In this document: piece by piece, positions 10,726 through 22,441 of the stretch | Position numbering within the stretch: the first letter of the stretch is position 1 | Layout of the letters: the number at the start of each line of letters is the position of its first letter | Assembly: GCA_016508695.1 (NCBI GenBank) | Contig: VNKQ01000018.1 | Coordinates: 310,001-374,000 of the forward strand | Direction of reading: 5' to 3' | Source of the DNA: Hyphodiscus hymeniophilus | Taxonomy: Eukaryota > Ascomycota > Leotiomycetes > Helotiales > Hyphodiscaceae | Length of the DNA: 64,000 bases | Notes under the pieces: generated by a model | What the model saw: only the letters and a program-made list of their open reading frames with translations | Database searches by the model: none | What the model was told of the DNA's origin: nothing | Made by a program: the position numbers and the translations under genes

Positions 10726-11328
10726 ATGCGCACCTCAACTCTTGCAGGCCTCATGGCTCTAGCAGCCTCCTCCACCACCGCCCAATTCGTCAACACAACC
10801 GCTCCCTTCGCCCTGCTCGTCCTCTCCCAGAACGAGACCTACAACGGCACGACCATCAGTCCCTGCCACGAGGGAGCCGCCATCGAAGGACTCTGCATCG
10901 GCACGAAGCTCGGCTCGCCACCACCGGCGTTCGTGCAGACGTACACGCAGAACTACAGCGCCTCGGCGACCGTCGACCCCACCATCGGCGTCGTCGGCTA
11001 CCTGATCTTCGACCTGCCCGTCAGCGGCCTCAACGAGTCCTCGCCCATGAGCTTCGCCTACAACCCGTCCTCCAACGTTGCCGTCCCGCTGTTCGAGCCG
11101 AGTGAGAGCGGGCAGGAGGTCGCGTTTCACGAGGATCAGTTGTTCATCCCGAGTTTTACAAACGATCAGGTTACGCCGCCGACGTTCGAGGAGAATGTCT
11201 TCGATCGTTGGTATATCTGTAACACGAATGTCGGGTATAACTACATCACTGTGGCGTGGGCTTTGGGTGATGCGGCGCCGCAGAATCCTTCGTGTGTCAA
11301 GGCGTCCATCAGGAGGGTCTTTGTTTAG
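10726..11328 (+). CDS. Secreted DUF7907-like protein, 200 aa
   Basis: Single exon. A signal peptide (MRTSTLAGLMALAASSTTAQ, cleavage near residue 20) precedes a mature part with several N-glycosylation sequons. The C-terminal half contains RWYICNT, YNYITVAWALG, PQNPSC and a terminal KASIRRVFV. I associate this pattern with the fungal secreted family DUF7907, which has no known activity. Conserved cysteines (CHEG, LCIG, WYIC, PSC) could form two disulphides. It is probably extracellular. The codons are GC-rich compared with the flanking DNA, as expected for a well-expressed secreted protein. No intron is needed. Confidence 0.8.
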   Translation: MRTSTLAGLMALAASSTTAQFVNTTAPFALLVLSQNETYNGTTISPCHEGAAIEGLCIGTKLGSPPPAFVQTYTQNYSASATVDPTIGVVGYLIFDLPVSGLNESSPMSFAYNPSSNVAVPLFEPSESGQEVAFHEDQLFIPSFTNDQVTPPTFEENVFDRWYICNTNVGYNYITVAWALGDAAPQNPSCVKASIRRVFV

Positions 11329-12135
11329 GAAGTTGGCGTCTGTAGCATGGGAGGCGAGTGCAGGAATTAATGGCGGGTAATGGACTGATGCGGTGGGAAA
11401 TTGTATGATTAGGAAGAGATGACATAATAATGCGAACACGACTCGAGTCTATATTCTTGTGCCAGATCTCATGGTATTCATCCCTTTGTTTACGAAAAGT
11501 GCTACTAGGCTAGTGCCACGAGTATCTGGGTTGTTTTCCAAGCAAGATTGGCATCCCGTCTTCCCAACCACGTCACATCGACTTGGAAGCTGTCATCTAT
11601 GTGTAGAGTCATCCCTGTTCCACGTCCATTGATTGATATCACCAGCTCGACCTCGTAAATCTGTGGTAAGTCGTCTCGACTACATCAAGCATTGCATCTC
11701 TCAATTCGCTAGATCCAAATCCAGGCTCAGTCTAGGGGAAGCTGTTCCAAGTAAATGCCCTTTCCCGAAAGCTGCTCTAGTGGATTTACCTAGCTTCGTG
11801 GGCTTTATGTAGTATGGGTTTTCGAGTGGTCTCGATTGGTCTGCTGAAGATTAATTTATGTTCGTATCCGATTCCTGGGTTGGTTCTAAAGGATAACCTA
11901 TAGCTCATAGGTCGCTAATGTAATCTTTTACTAAGTTCTTACTTGATGGGAGGTCTTGATGTTAATTAAGGTTTAATATTTTAGGGAAGCCTTTTTCTTT
12001 AATTCTCTTTTTTGATCATTGAGCAGAGTATAAATACTTAAGAAAGTAAGAGTACAAAATAAACTTGTATCCAGTATCCTTTGGTTAAGACCACAGAGTT
12101 CAACCAGAGCCCCAAAACTCTTGTTGTAAGGAATA
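11329..12135. other. Intergenic, AT-rich, nothing recognised
   Basis: The AT content rises from about 11850 to 12130 and all frames contain stops. No domain, repeat or RNA gene was recognised. It may hold decayed repeat DNA. Confidence 0.5.
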
Positions 12136-12657
12136 TTAATCAGAAGTTGTCCGCACCAGCATATAGGAGGGGTGTTCTAAGCCGGTCGGTGGATATAGCT
12201 GGTCACCAATATAGACAAAGCCAAGCCTCTCCAACAAACGGCGCGATGCATGATTTTCCGGGTGATGCCCAGCGAACAGCTGCCTCGCCATGAGGTGCTC
12301 AAAGGCATAGTCAACAGCCGTGCGACCTGCTTCGGCAGCGATTCCAGTCCCCCAATAAGACGTGCGTAGATGGACGCCGAACTCGAATATCCTACTCTGT
12401 GCGTCTTTAGGACGCAGGCCGCAGCAGCCGACATGTTTCCCGTCTTCCACCAGGAAGATCGGCCAGTACTGCATGCCGTGCTGCCGTTGCGTCTCCAGCT
12501 CAGCATCTAGCTTTTCGCGGATCTGCGTGCTGTATAGTGGTGATCGTGCGTCGATGAAATGCGTTACTTCGGGGTCGCCCCATAGAGTTGTTGCTAGCAC
12601 GATGTCGTCCTTGCTCCAGTGGCGGAAGCCGATGCGGGGTGTGCTGAGGAAGTACAT
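12136..12657 (-). CDS. GNAT-family N-acetyltransferase (RimJ/RimL type), 173 aa
   Basis: Single exon. It starts with TPRIGFRHWSKDD, the typical first strand and helix of Acetyltransf_3 proteins (T-x-R-L-x-L-R). The central strand YWPIFLVEDGKHVGCCGLRP is followed by the acetyl-CoA pyrophosphate-binding region YWGTGIAAEAGRTAVDYAF at about 108-126, then NHASRRLLERLGFVYIGD, the usual end of the fold. The full domain is present at normal length. The substrate (small molecule or protein N-terminus) is not predictable. No signal peptide, so probably cytosolic. Confidence 0.9.
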   Translation of the reverse strand: MYFLSTPRIGFRHWSKDDIVLATTLWGDPEVTHFIDARSPLYSTQIREKLDAELETQRQHGMQYWPIFLVEDGKHVGCCGLRPKDAQSRIFEFGVHLRTSYWGTGIAAEAGRTAVDYAFEHLMARQLFAGHHPENHASRRLLERLGFVYIGDQLYPPTGLEHPSYMLVRTTSD

Positions 12658-13337
12658 GGAGAGTTTGACGCTGGATTAAGCTGAATGATTGATGGATGTG
12701 GAGAGATCTGGGAGGTGGCGCATTCCGAAATAACGTGTAATTACTAGCCACAGCTATACAACGGCACGCACAATAGCTCGTCAGCTTCTGTTCAAAGTCA
12801 GGCTCCCATCCAGGACGATCGAGATAGTACGCAGAAGTCGAGTAGCTGAGGGCCTTGTGCTCTGGAGTTTGAATCCCATTTGCGGTCCGAATAGTTTGCA
12901 GAAAGATCGGCACGTCAAACATAATTAATTGGCTTCCAGCGGGCTTTATTTAGACCATCAACGGTACGTACCTTAAAACGTTCCCCTGAGTGCGAGGCGA
13001 AAGGCCCACTATCAACGTAAGCACTACCCTGGGCCCCTAGCCTGTCTGGGCGCAACATTGCGAGGCCTCGCGAAGGTTAACCTCTTCAAGTGAGCTGAAG
13101 GTATATGAGATCGTGAGGCAAGGCTCTCTCTGAGATTGAAACAGGTATTTCGCGAAGATCTCTAGATCAGAATGTCGATGTAGCATCATCATTGGCCTCA
13201 AACCTGTCAATGCAATGGGTATATATCCCTAGACAATCGCTCGTTGAAAGAAAGAAAGCAAGTTGCCTTCCTAACTGTATTCCCTTGCTCTTCAGTTCGA
13301 TTTACTTAACTGGCAACGCCTGTACTTACGTCTCAAA
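12658..13337. other. Intergenic between divergent GNAT and Rds1-like genes
   Basis: A 680-bp shared upstream region. No domain-bearing open frame and no clear repeat. Confidence 0.55.
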
Positions 13338-14574
13338 ATGCTTTTCGCACCATATTTGTTGCTTTTGGCAACTTTGTTACTGTCCCTTGACCCCATCTCA
13401 GCGTTCCCAATGGCCTTGGATTCCTCTTCACAAAAACTATCAAATACAACATATGGTCCCATTCCAGGTCAGTCATCGTACTATAGCAATTACAATGGCA
13501 CATTTCCCCCCTTCCCCGCCAACATCACCGCGCCAATACTGCCCACTGCGTCCGGCGATCCCGGTCCGGACGACGAGCTCTGGCAAAATCTACTGAGCGC
13601 CGAATGGATCGTATACTCCTTCTACCAACAAGCCGTCGAGCTCTTCAACACCAGCTCCTTCACCGCTCTCGGTCTACCTAATACCACTTATCAGCGCATC
13701 GTAGAGATTCGAGACAACGAAGCCGGGCATCTGCGCATCTTCCAGGACCAGATCTCGGCTACGTCGATCAAGCCGGGCGCGTGCAAGTACCAGTATCCGT
13801 TCACGACACCAGATGTCTTCCTACCGTTTGTGAGCTTCATCGAGGTTTCTTCTATGGCGTTCATTACGGGTCTCGCGGAACAGGCGAAGCTCAACTCATC
13901 CAAAGGTGCACTCGTCGCTATCGGCGAGACGGAATCGAGGCACAACACGTGGAGCTTGATTGATATAGTAAGAACGACCATCTCCTACAATGACCGCAGC
14001 CGATTTCGATTACTCTTTTTGTACTGTCCCGTACTCCCAGCACTCATCGCTTTGTACTCGATATGCGTTTGAGTAGAGAGTTGTTAACCCCTCGGTCATC
14101 TAGTGGAACATAAGTCCTTTTGCCGGCCCGGCAGACACGTCGTATCCGTACGCAAATCAGATCCTAGACCTTACGAACGTCTTCGTCGTCAACGGCTCCT
14201 GTCCCGTCGAGAATCCCACGTACCCAGCCCCGCGTCAGAATCTTCCTCGATTCGCCAGCGCCAACGGGACGAAGAGTGTGGCTCCTGGATCGAGGTTGGT
14301 GATAGAATTCACGGAGCCCGATAACCAGCCCCAATTCTGTGCGGAGAAGGACTATTATGCGGTGTACTTCCATGGGGTGAGTAACATCACCGTGCCTTTC
14401 GACCCGAAGACGAATTCGATGACAATCCCCGCGGAGTTTGAAGCCAAGGGTCTGATTCTGGGCGTTATTACGGATGAACCTGGTGCGCCGACGTTGGAGA
14501 GTTGTCTTGCTGGGCCACAGATATTCCTTCAGCAACCTGGGCAGTTTGGAGTTGTATTGTCTTCAAGTCTTTGA
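13338..14574 (+). CDS. Secreted ferritin-like protein, Rds1 family, 2 exons, 366 aa
   Basis: Exons are 13338-13967 and 14104-14574, with a 136-bp GT-AG intron in phase 0. A signal peptide covers about residues 1-23. A four-helix ferritin-like core follows: DELWQNLLSAEWIVYSFYQQ, then EIRDNEAGHLRIF with an ExxH metal-ligand pattern, a third helix around EVSSMAF, and GETESRHNTW giving the second ExxH-like site. The part after the intron is beta-rich and glycosylated. This matches the fungal Rds1-type stress-response proteins, which are induced by nutrient or stress signals. Any catalytic role is unknown. It is probably wall-associated or secreted. Confidence 0.85.
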
Positions 14575-14672
14575 TGCTATGAAGAAGAAAGGATCTTTAT
14601 ATGTGTACCTAAATTTTAATTAGGACGCCGCCAGAATAAGCACCGGATATCGATGCTTCAAGTCTTAGGCCT

Positions 14673-15806
14673 TCATTCCCAAAGCAGGACAGCTTTTACT
14701 ACCTCCCCCTTCAAAACATCTTTCGCGGCAGTGTTCATATCCTGCGCTGAGTACGTCTTGATCAGGTCCGTGAATGGAAACTTTCCCTCCTTCCAAGCAG
14801 CTATGAGCTTGGGGATGAATTCTTGTGGATAACAATTTCCCATACAGCAGCCCACGTACGATCGTCCCGAATTCACAGTATCGAAAATGACTGTCGAGAC
14901 CTCTGCAGTCAACTTCCCAACCCCAACACTCACCACCGTGCCTTTATTGGCGGAAGACTCAAGCAGTGTACGCAGGATCTCGGGTCGCCCTGTCGTGTCG
15001 ATCGCACCATCGACGCCCTTTCCAGCTGTAAGCTCACGGAGTGCAGACTTCAAGTCCGCATTTTCTTTTGAGTTGACGACGTGCGTGGCGCCGTATTTCC
15101 TCGCCATTTCAAGCCGTTCGGGAACCACGTCCACTGCAATGACCATGCCGGGGGGTGATGGTAGGAGCTTCAATGCCATCAACGCAGCTAGTCCGACTGC
15201 ACCAGCGCCGACTACCAACACCGTCGAGTCCTCAGACGGCTTCACCACATTTAGCATTGCACCTGCACCCGTCTGGATTCCACACCCGAGGGGAGCCAGG
15301 ACCTCTCCAAAATCCTCTCTTGCAATCTTCACGCAACACGTCTCCACCACCACGGCTAACTTCGCAAAGCTGCTCTGCCCGAAGAAATGCGACGTGATGG
15401 CCCCGGCCCCGTCCTCCTCCTCCGCAAAAAACGCCTTCGAGCCATCCACTCCCCTGCCCACCCCGAAATTATCCCTCTCCCAATCGTAGCAGAACGACGT
15501 CTCCTTGCGCTTGCAGTATTTGCAGGAGCCGCAGCATGAGTACGTCAGGACCACGTGATCGCCGGGAAGCGTTCTGGTGACGGAAGAACCGACCTCGAGG
15601 ACGACTCCCGCGCCTTCGTGGCCGAATACGGCGGGGTGAAGACCGGGTATGCTGTCTTCGTCGCGGAAGTTGAGATCGGTGTGGCAGACTCCTGTCGCTC
15701 TCATCTGGATGAGGACTTCATTGGCGCGGAGGTTCGTGTCGATGTGGATTGAGCGGTAGATGAATTCGGCGCCAGGGTGCTGTGCTACGAGTGCTTCGGT
15801 GAGCAT
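14673..15806 (-). CDS. Zinc-dependent alcohol dehydrogenase (aryl-alcohol/class III-like), 377 aa
   Basis: Single exon and full length. Catalytic zinc ligands are C41 and H63-E64 (GHEGAGVV), with a third Cys in PLGCGIQTGAG. The structural zinc site is C92-C95-C98-C106 (CCGSCKYCKR...SFC). The nucleotide-binding fold has VLVVGAGAVGLAAL at about 194-207 with an acidic residue after the second strand (IAVDVV), pointing to NAD. The sequence is closest in type to microbial aryl-alcohol or geraniol dehydrogenases, which oxidise primary alcohols to aldehydes. It is cytosolic, with no signal peptide. Its 3' end lies only about 100 bp from the convergent Rds1-like gene. Confidence 0.92.
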   Translation of the reverse strand: MLTEALVAQHPGAEFIYRSIHIDTNLRANEVLIQMRATGVCHTDLNFRDEDSIPGLHPAVFGHEGAGVVLEVGSSVTRTLPGDHVVLTYSCCGSCKYCKRKETSFCYDWERDNFGVGRGVDGSKAFFAEEEDGAGAITSHFFGQSSFAKLAVVVETCCVKIAREDFGEVLAPLGCGIQTGAGAMLNVVKPSEDSTVLVVGAGAVGLAALMALKLLPSPPGMVIAVDVVPERLEMARKYGATHVVNSKENADLKSALRELTAGKGVDGAIDTTGRPEILRTLLESSANKGTVVSVGVGKLTAEVSTVIFDTVNSGRSYVGCCMGNCYPQEFIPKLIAAWKEGKFPFTDLIKTYSAQDMNTAAKDVLKGEVVKAVLLWE

Positions 15807-16288
15807 TTTGGGGGATTGTACAGCATGGATATGTTGGTGGACTGTGAGGAAATAGTGGATGGAATGGATGATCTATAAATATAAACCCTTTTCGTTTTTC
15901 ATTTTTGATAGAGACAGGAAAAGGTCTTACCCCGCCGCATCCCCTCTCGAGACTACCCCGCACTTTACCCCACCAGCGGTAGATACCTTATTCGGTTCCT
16001 GACTTCGGATCCCGAGTCTCGCCTATTTCCTTGTAGCATTTTCATCTCTTCTCATAAGGTCCTAGATTGTCTGTCCTATATGTTGTTGCAACTACATGGC
16101 AAGATACAAATGAGCTCCAAGTGTTCATACTACTTCATGGATCGCGAACCTCGATAGGAAGTGCTCAGGAGTATCGTAATCACGGGCTACCCATCAACAT
16201 CTGGCTTGGGTAGATATAAAACTATCCTCGTGACCAATAGTTGGCGATAGATAGATTAAGCGCCCGTTCTAAGTCTTATATATAATCC
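15807..16288. other. Intergenic, nothing recognised
   Basis: This 482-bp stretch separates the 5' end of the alcohol dehydrogenase from the 3' end of the EF-hand/C2 gene. Only short frames with stops are present. Confidence 0.6.
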
Positions 16289-19200
16289 CTAGTAGTCCGG
16301 TTGTTGTAGACTAAGAAGTATTTTGTGCCATTGGGTCTTACACGTTTGTTCAAAGCCATCGGGAAAAAGGTGTTCAAAATCGGGACAAGGCGGATCGTAA
16401 GAAGAGCTAGTCGTACCAATCTCTGGTCCTGCCGCATGTTCACGTTGCATATAGTTGAGTGACGAGAATCCGCGTAAAAGCCAATCTTGGGGGAGACTCA
16501 AGAATTCAGTCGATGAATTTTTGAAACTCTTGTTTTCCGACAGATCCCGAGTTTTCTCAGCGGCAATCATTTCGTCAGTTTCTTCTGGGAAGAGGCTTTG
16601 ATACCTGGGATTGGCCACGAGAAAGTCTGCGAATGGGATGGAATCATAATATTTCAAATGTTTCCGTACTTCGTTGAATAGTCCTTTCCACTCAATATAT
16701 ATTTTGACTGTGCAGCTGGAGGAGTCACGGCACATTACTGGTAAGTCAAAATCTCCTTCATTTAAAGTTAGTTTGCTGCTTGAAGCAATGATATACTTCT
16801 CGTACCTTCATATGAGTGGTATAATGAATGTCCACGGAAACAGAAATGCGGTAAAATTCCTCCTTGAGGGTCTTTGTGCCACACTGGCGAATTAGGATGA
16901 TCCAATGTAATCAAGCCAGTGGTGCCAATTTCGTACTTCGACTCTTTTTTTTGCGTATCCGATGATTGGTCGTAAATAGTGAGAAAACAGCCTGCGGTTG
17001 TCCCTAATTCGACAATAGAACCTGGGTTAGGATTTGAACGCTCACCCCATCGAGGATTAACGGTTCTTGTCTTCGTCCCAGTCGCGGGGCCGTAAGCTTC
17101 GAACGAATTGTTATATAGTATAGCAAAAGGACTTGGAAGCTTACTCAATATTCCCCGTTTGCGTGTTGGAATGTTGGAAGCCGAAATGATAGTGAGAGAC
17201 ACTAAAGGTTTGAATATGCACTTAAGAATACTCAAATTCCCATAATGCTGTCTGTAGGTTTCTTTCACCTCTCGCCTTAGTCGTTTATTCTTAGATCTCG
17301 CAAGCGTGAAAGCACGCTCGCGTAGGTGAGGTTTTGTGGCGTACCACGCCCGGCAGATCTCCATTGCTTCTTTCACCACATCCCACTGACACAGTTGTGC
17401 GTCCACTAATCGTTCCCTTGTGTCCATTCTCTGTTCTGTCCATGATTTACGAAAGACGTTGCTTATCTTCGAATTCTTGTCCGCAGGGCTGGAAACACGC
17501 CGTCGGGACTCGTGGCCGGTGTCCATCTCAAGGATAAACCCCAAGAGGTGATTAAGAAGATTTATGTATGCGTTGGCGATCAGTTCCATTGCCTGAACAG
17601 GGCAATCCTTCAGGAGAGCGTCTTCCGGAACTACAGTATTTAAAATGCGGCATTCCGTGACCAGATTGTCGAGGTCACTAGACGAAGTGTCTGGTTCGGA
17701 TTGATTTTCCAGGTGGGTGAAAGCTAATGCTGCATTTCTCATGGTGAGCAGAGCGTTCGCGATACAAGGATCGGAAGCCGCTATGTTTTCCGCAATGAGC
17801 AGTCGGTAGTCATCAATAAAGTGATTTATGCGGGTAAGACATCGTGGCGCACTTGAGTATGCCATGCAACTGAACGAGTATTGATCAATCTCCGGTGGCG
17901 TCCCGGTCACAAAGCCAGTGACAAGTTCCTTGAAAGAGGCTGGAGAAAGGTGACTCCAACCCCATGGTAGCGGCATTTGATAGCCATTTTCTTTGCGCAA
18001 AGTCTCGAGAACTGACTTCTCCTTCTCTGAAGCTTTCCAAAGCTCTTCCGTAACCAAGTCTTCCATTTTCTTATTGTGAATTTCCACGATCCTGTCGACG
18101 ATGTTTTCTGATATGTTGAGGAATTCATCTCGATCTATCATACCATCCCTGTTGCTATCTCCACTTCGTACAATACTGACCAGGCTCGCTGGCTCGATAG
18201 TCGCCATCACCGGTGCCCAGGCATCAACAACCTCTTGCCTAAGGATTACTCCTTCTTCTTTCCAGTCCATTTGGTGGAAAACCCGCTTGATAAGTCGTTG
18301 ACTGCTCTCGCGATCAAGTTTTGTTTTAGCATCCGGTACCGCCAGTCGGCATAATCTTTGATGAACGTATTCTTTGTCAGGACCCGCCGTCGGATGCCAC
18401 GTGCTGGATTGGCTTCTATGTGAGGATGAACTCGCAGGCCTAATCGGAGTTGGAGCCTCCTCATTCTCAACCGGCTCATCCTGGGGCTGAATCGCATTTG
18501 AGCCCTCACCTCTCCTTGGGTTCAATCGCATACTTAGTGCTTCGAGCTTCGCTCTTGTTGGTATTTCACCAGAGGGACTTGGCGTTCGACGACTCCAATC
18601 GGACTCCAAATCTAATCTGTCATCCGCAGGTGGCTTCTCATCCAGCTCTCCTGCAACAAGTGCCTTCTGTACCCATTTGTAGATGTAGCCTTTATTGTTC
18701 TCAATTATGCTCTTCTCCAATCCCTCGATCTCCAGCTCTGACTCGATCCGTGCTCCATATTGTCTCCATGTCCGTTTCATCGTCATCCAAGTGGCTGCTT
18801 TGGAGTACAGATCTTGGGCGTTGTCCTAATTGTATGGCTTTGGCTATATCTGATAGTGTTTGCTCAATCCTGCCTACGCTTCGGCTATGTTTCATGGATG
18901 TCAGTTCTGTCCATGAGCCAAAGTAGCAATTGATGGATTACCTTTGTAAACCTATTTGAAAATTCGTCAACAAGCTCACCTGTGCAGTCATCCTCTGTTG
19001 AAGGACTGAGGTGTCCGTAAACGCTGCGCTCGTGTTCCAGAATCCTAGAGAACCTTTGTTTGCCCACACGCTGAAGCTTATTGACGATTGTTTGCAGCTC
19101 GTCAAGAACATCGAGGCAGCCTTGCCCCACTTGGTTCAGGCTCTCCTTGTCCTTATCGGAAAGCGTCTGGTCCTTTTTCGTCTCGTCGAGGAGTTCTAGG

Positions 19201-19386
19201 ATTGTTTTTAATGTGTACACTTGGCCCGAAAGCCTTCTGTACTCATCAGGAGCACCGCTAACGCCTTGATAGACCTGCGCGCATGACTGTTAGCGCTTTT
19301 CAAAATGGCTGGAATTTCAAGATGTGTACCTTCATCGCGAGTTGAGACAAGGCGAGACAATCGCCGATGCTAATACCGGAAGACAT
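16289..19386 (-). CDS. NLR-type N-terminal domain + paired EF-hands + C2 domain protein, 4 exons, 952 aa
   Basis: Exons are 19386-19330, 19274-18942, 18825-16806 and 16737-16289 (2859 nt). The N-terminus (MSSGISIGDCLALSQLAMK, then LSGQVYTLKTILELL) is the pattern of the helical N-terminal domain found on fungal NLR/NACHT proteins and PigL_N/HeLo-like proteins. A disordered Pro/Ser stretch follows at about 190-280. A degenerate EF loop (about 317-328) and a canonical one, DSNRDGMIDRDE (353-364), sit 36 residues apart as in EF-hand pairs. A helical region then leads to a C2-like domain from about 672 (VSLTIISASNIPTRK) to about 830. Calcium-dependent membrane recruitment is a reasonable inference. 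No transmembrane helix or NTPase motif was seen. Confidence 0.82.
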
Positions 19387-21263
19387 AGCGATCCGAGGGG
19401 CGAGCACGGATGGATAAGTAATTTTTGGACAGAGCGTGCGGCCTTGCGCAGAGGTGATGGATCTGGTCTTAGTTGCAAGTCGAGGAATCAAGGTTGTCTT
19501 TGCAGCTCAGCCTCACCCCTCTTTCCTCCATGCAGGCAGCAGGCTCTAGACCGACATGCATGATATGGTGGCTTGGAAGTCCTGTAACACAGGAAATTGA
19601 CAGGAATAGACGGAGAAAGTGTAGAGTCAAAAACTTTTGTTCGCATACGTGTGATAAAACATTCTCTTACTGTAAAAACACGCCTTTTACTCGTGCAATT
19701 CGACCAAAGATACTTTCCCGCTTACCAGGTACCAACATTGATAAGAGAACTGTCCCTCTTTCAATCACTGGCTTCATCAAGCCAGCACCATTTCAAGTTG
19801 CAAGTGGCAAAATTACATGACACTTTCAAGCACGAAAATAACAGTTGTGTGGCGAAGAACGTTTTGTGAAATATGGGGAGAGACAGCGACATGTCAAGAC
19901 TGCATGGCTGAAGGCTTATGGGACAGTAGGGCAGAAAAGTCATTAAGAAGCCGGCGTCAGGAGGATAGTATGTTGACTCTGGTTCTCCGATAAGGACGGG
20001 GCATGTTGTGTCGATGGAGGAAGTTCGTGGTGAAACAAGGGCACATTGGCGTTGTTCGACGAGAAGTGACCTGAAATTTTGGTGGCCGACCGCCGGTCAC
20101 CTCTACTAGGAATTGCTTTGTCAGCACTAAATAGAGTGCACCAGGGGGTGCAGTAGCTCACAGATCCGCAACACAACAACTCTTTTTAAATATTGAAAAA
20201 CAATACCGGCTTATAGAGTCGAACGTAGCGAACAAATTCGTCTCTTTGGATTTTTGATTATTCGTGGCTTGGAAAAGTTGCAAGACGTTTTGAGATTTGA
20301 CTGATCGGTGAGCTACTGTACCCCCTGGTGTGGCTAGTACGAAGGCAGGGAAGTCTCTATTCCCTACCTTACCTGTAAGTTACTGCAACTCCCATCAATA
20401 CCTGAATTTACCTCGATCCTGACACCCCCAGGCCTTTCGAGTCGAGGCCAATATCCTACTTCAATGTGTTCTAGGTTATTGTCAAAACCCGTCACTATCA
20501 TGAAATACATGAACTCCACATTCCACGAGCATTATGTCAAATCTTTGATTGAAAGTAATTTTCCTGTTAAGGAAAGGGTAGCAGATTTGACGATTTTCAT
20601 GCTCTTTAGGCATTTCCTTGAGAGCTCCATCACCATTGGACCACGGCGTGTTGTCCTGGGTCATACAAAATTTCCTCGCTCCTACAAGTGAGACTGAGTA
20701 GTTCATGTCAATGCCGAGATCTTTGCTCGTCTTATGGATGTCGGAGTGGTGGGCGTGGTGCGCAGTGTCGAATCAACCTTGCCCATTGTTAAGAATTGCA
20801 GTGCAATTGGGGCCCAAAAAGATTAAAAAGCTGTCTCCTATCAATCATTTCCTAGGAGGTTTGCGGACAACTACTGGAATTCCCATAGCATGCCGAGGCT
20901 GATTAGGCTTCTCGTGGGACTCAGCCTTGGTGCCACGGACAAGCCATTGCTCTGTTTTCATGTCGTTGTAAATTACAAAGAAGATGATCGCTTTCCGCTC
21001 ATTGGCCATTGAGTAGAAGCATGACTTGATAGATCACAGAGCAGCACGGATGTAGACGGCAGGTCGGGTTCGGGTCCATCTTGCGTTCCGTGGATCCTAC
21101 TGGTCCAATACTCGTATGATTTCCATTCCCTTATCGGAGAATGTATATATCTTTCTCCTCGCAGCGCTAGAGCGACACTCAAACATTCTACGTCAATAAA
21201 AACCATTTAAGCATTACCAAGTCGCTCAATTATCAATTCAAGAACACATCAATCAGCATCAGT
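19387..21263. other. Long intergenic region, nothing recognised
   Basis: Nearly 1.9 kb with only short open frames on both strands. The frames at 19943-20179 and 20464-20706 show no domain. It contains the upstream regions of the divergent EF-hand/C2 gene and the oxidoreductase gene. Confidence 0.5.
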
Positions 21264-22186
21264 ATGCACATAGCCCAAATCACCCAATGGGGCGAAGCTC
21301 CAAAATACGTTGAGACTCCAGCACCAGAACTCCCATCAAGCGACTCCGACTTTGTTCAAGTCAAAGTCCTAGCAGCAGGATTACACAACGTCGTCCGAGC
21401 TCGCGCACAGGGGACCCATTACTCCGCCAAAACCCTCCCTCACATCCCCGGCCTCGACGGCGTCGGGACTACCGCCACGGGGCAGCACGTCTATTTTTCC
21501 ACCTTTGCCCTCCCCACCGGATCCTTTTCCGAAGTGATTAATCTGCCCAAAGAGGATGTCGCCGCGCTGCCAGAAGGCGTGGATCCCGTCCAGGTAGCAG
21601 CGGCAATGAATCCCATGCTCTCGTCCTGGATGGCCCTCCGCAAACGAACGTTTGATCTCCCTCCCAACTTCTCCGTGCTTATTGTCGGAGCAACGTCCGC
21701 GTCAGGCACGCTCGCGATTGACGTCGCCCGCCACTTGGGGGCGAAGCGTATCGTTGGCGTCGCGCGCAACCTGTCTGCGCTCAGCCAGCTAGGGCTGGAC
21801 GAGACGATCGAGATGAAGGAACCGGTCGAGGAAACGGACTTTTCGAAACTGGGACACGTGGATGTCATACTGGACTATGTCTACGGTCCCATCATAGCTC
21901 ATCTGATTGGCTCCTTGACGACGAAGGCCCCGGTGCAGTATGTACAGATCGGGCTTCTTGGATCGCCGACAATGCAGTTGAATGGGGTTACCTTGAGATC
22001 GACAAATATTACTATGAGAGGTGCTGGGCCCGGGTCATGGAGCTTAGGCGATTTGAGGGGGAGTTGCCTCATATGGCAATGGCAACGAAGGCGCTGAGAG
22101 CGGTTGATGTGAAGGTCGCTAAGTTGAGTGATGTTGAAACTGCCTGGGGAGAGAAAACAAAAGAGAGACTGGTGTTCGTGCCGTGA
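21264..22186 (+). pseudogene. Quinone-oxidoreductase/alcohol-dehydrogenase-like gene with C-terminal frameshift
   Basis: The frame from ATG 21264 encodes an MDR-fold protein: a GroES-like N-terminal half (IPGLDGVGTTATGQHVYF), the PEGVDPVQVAAAMNPMLSSW block, and a nucleotide-binding motif VLIVGATSASGTLAI. It has no zinc ligands, as in quinone-reductase-type members. In frame it ends at 22097 with an unrelated tail. Near 22049 the other frame takes over and gives the expected end (GELPHMAMATKAL ... RLVFVP, TGA at 22184-22186). One missing nucleotide would explain this. Splicing does not rescue it, because no intron of usual size fits. It is either a recent pseudogene or a sequencing error. The intact product would be about 307 residues. 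Confidence 0.78.
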
Positions 22187-22229
22187 TTGGAAGGGTATAT
22201 TAGCAATTGGAATTAATCTTACAGTATCT

Positions 22230-22441
22230 GCCTATCGTCTCTGAATGAAAGCAAGAGTTAACGGGATAAAAGGATAAAAGGAACAGTCCCAGCCACCTAT
22301 CTTAAGCTTCCCAATGCTCAAACCTTTGCCACTACCACTGCCTATCGCCTCTGAATGAAAGCAAGAGTGAACGGGATGAAAAGAACAGTCTCAGCCACCT
22401 ATCTTGAACTTGCCAATGCTCAAACCTTTGCCACTACCACT
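22230..22441 (+). repeat. Tandem duplication of about 105 bp covering a gene's 3' end
   Basis: Copy 1 (22230-22339) and copy 2 (22340-22441) are highly similar. Copy 1 has an extra 8-bp GGATAAAA duplication. Copy 2 includes the last codons and stop of the minus-strand gene at 22391-23236. Copy 1 is its downstream duplicate, with TGG in place of the TGA stop. Confidence 0.9.

Noticed and set aside
10759..11439. Long minus-strand frame of 226 codons opposite the DUF7907 gene
   Set aside because: Mirror frame of a GC-biased gene. The plus strand has the signal peptide and family motifs.
11440..12130. AT-rich region suspected to be a mutated Copia element
   Set aside because: Only a few residues resembled an RNase H segment. 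Not enough to support a call.
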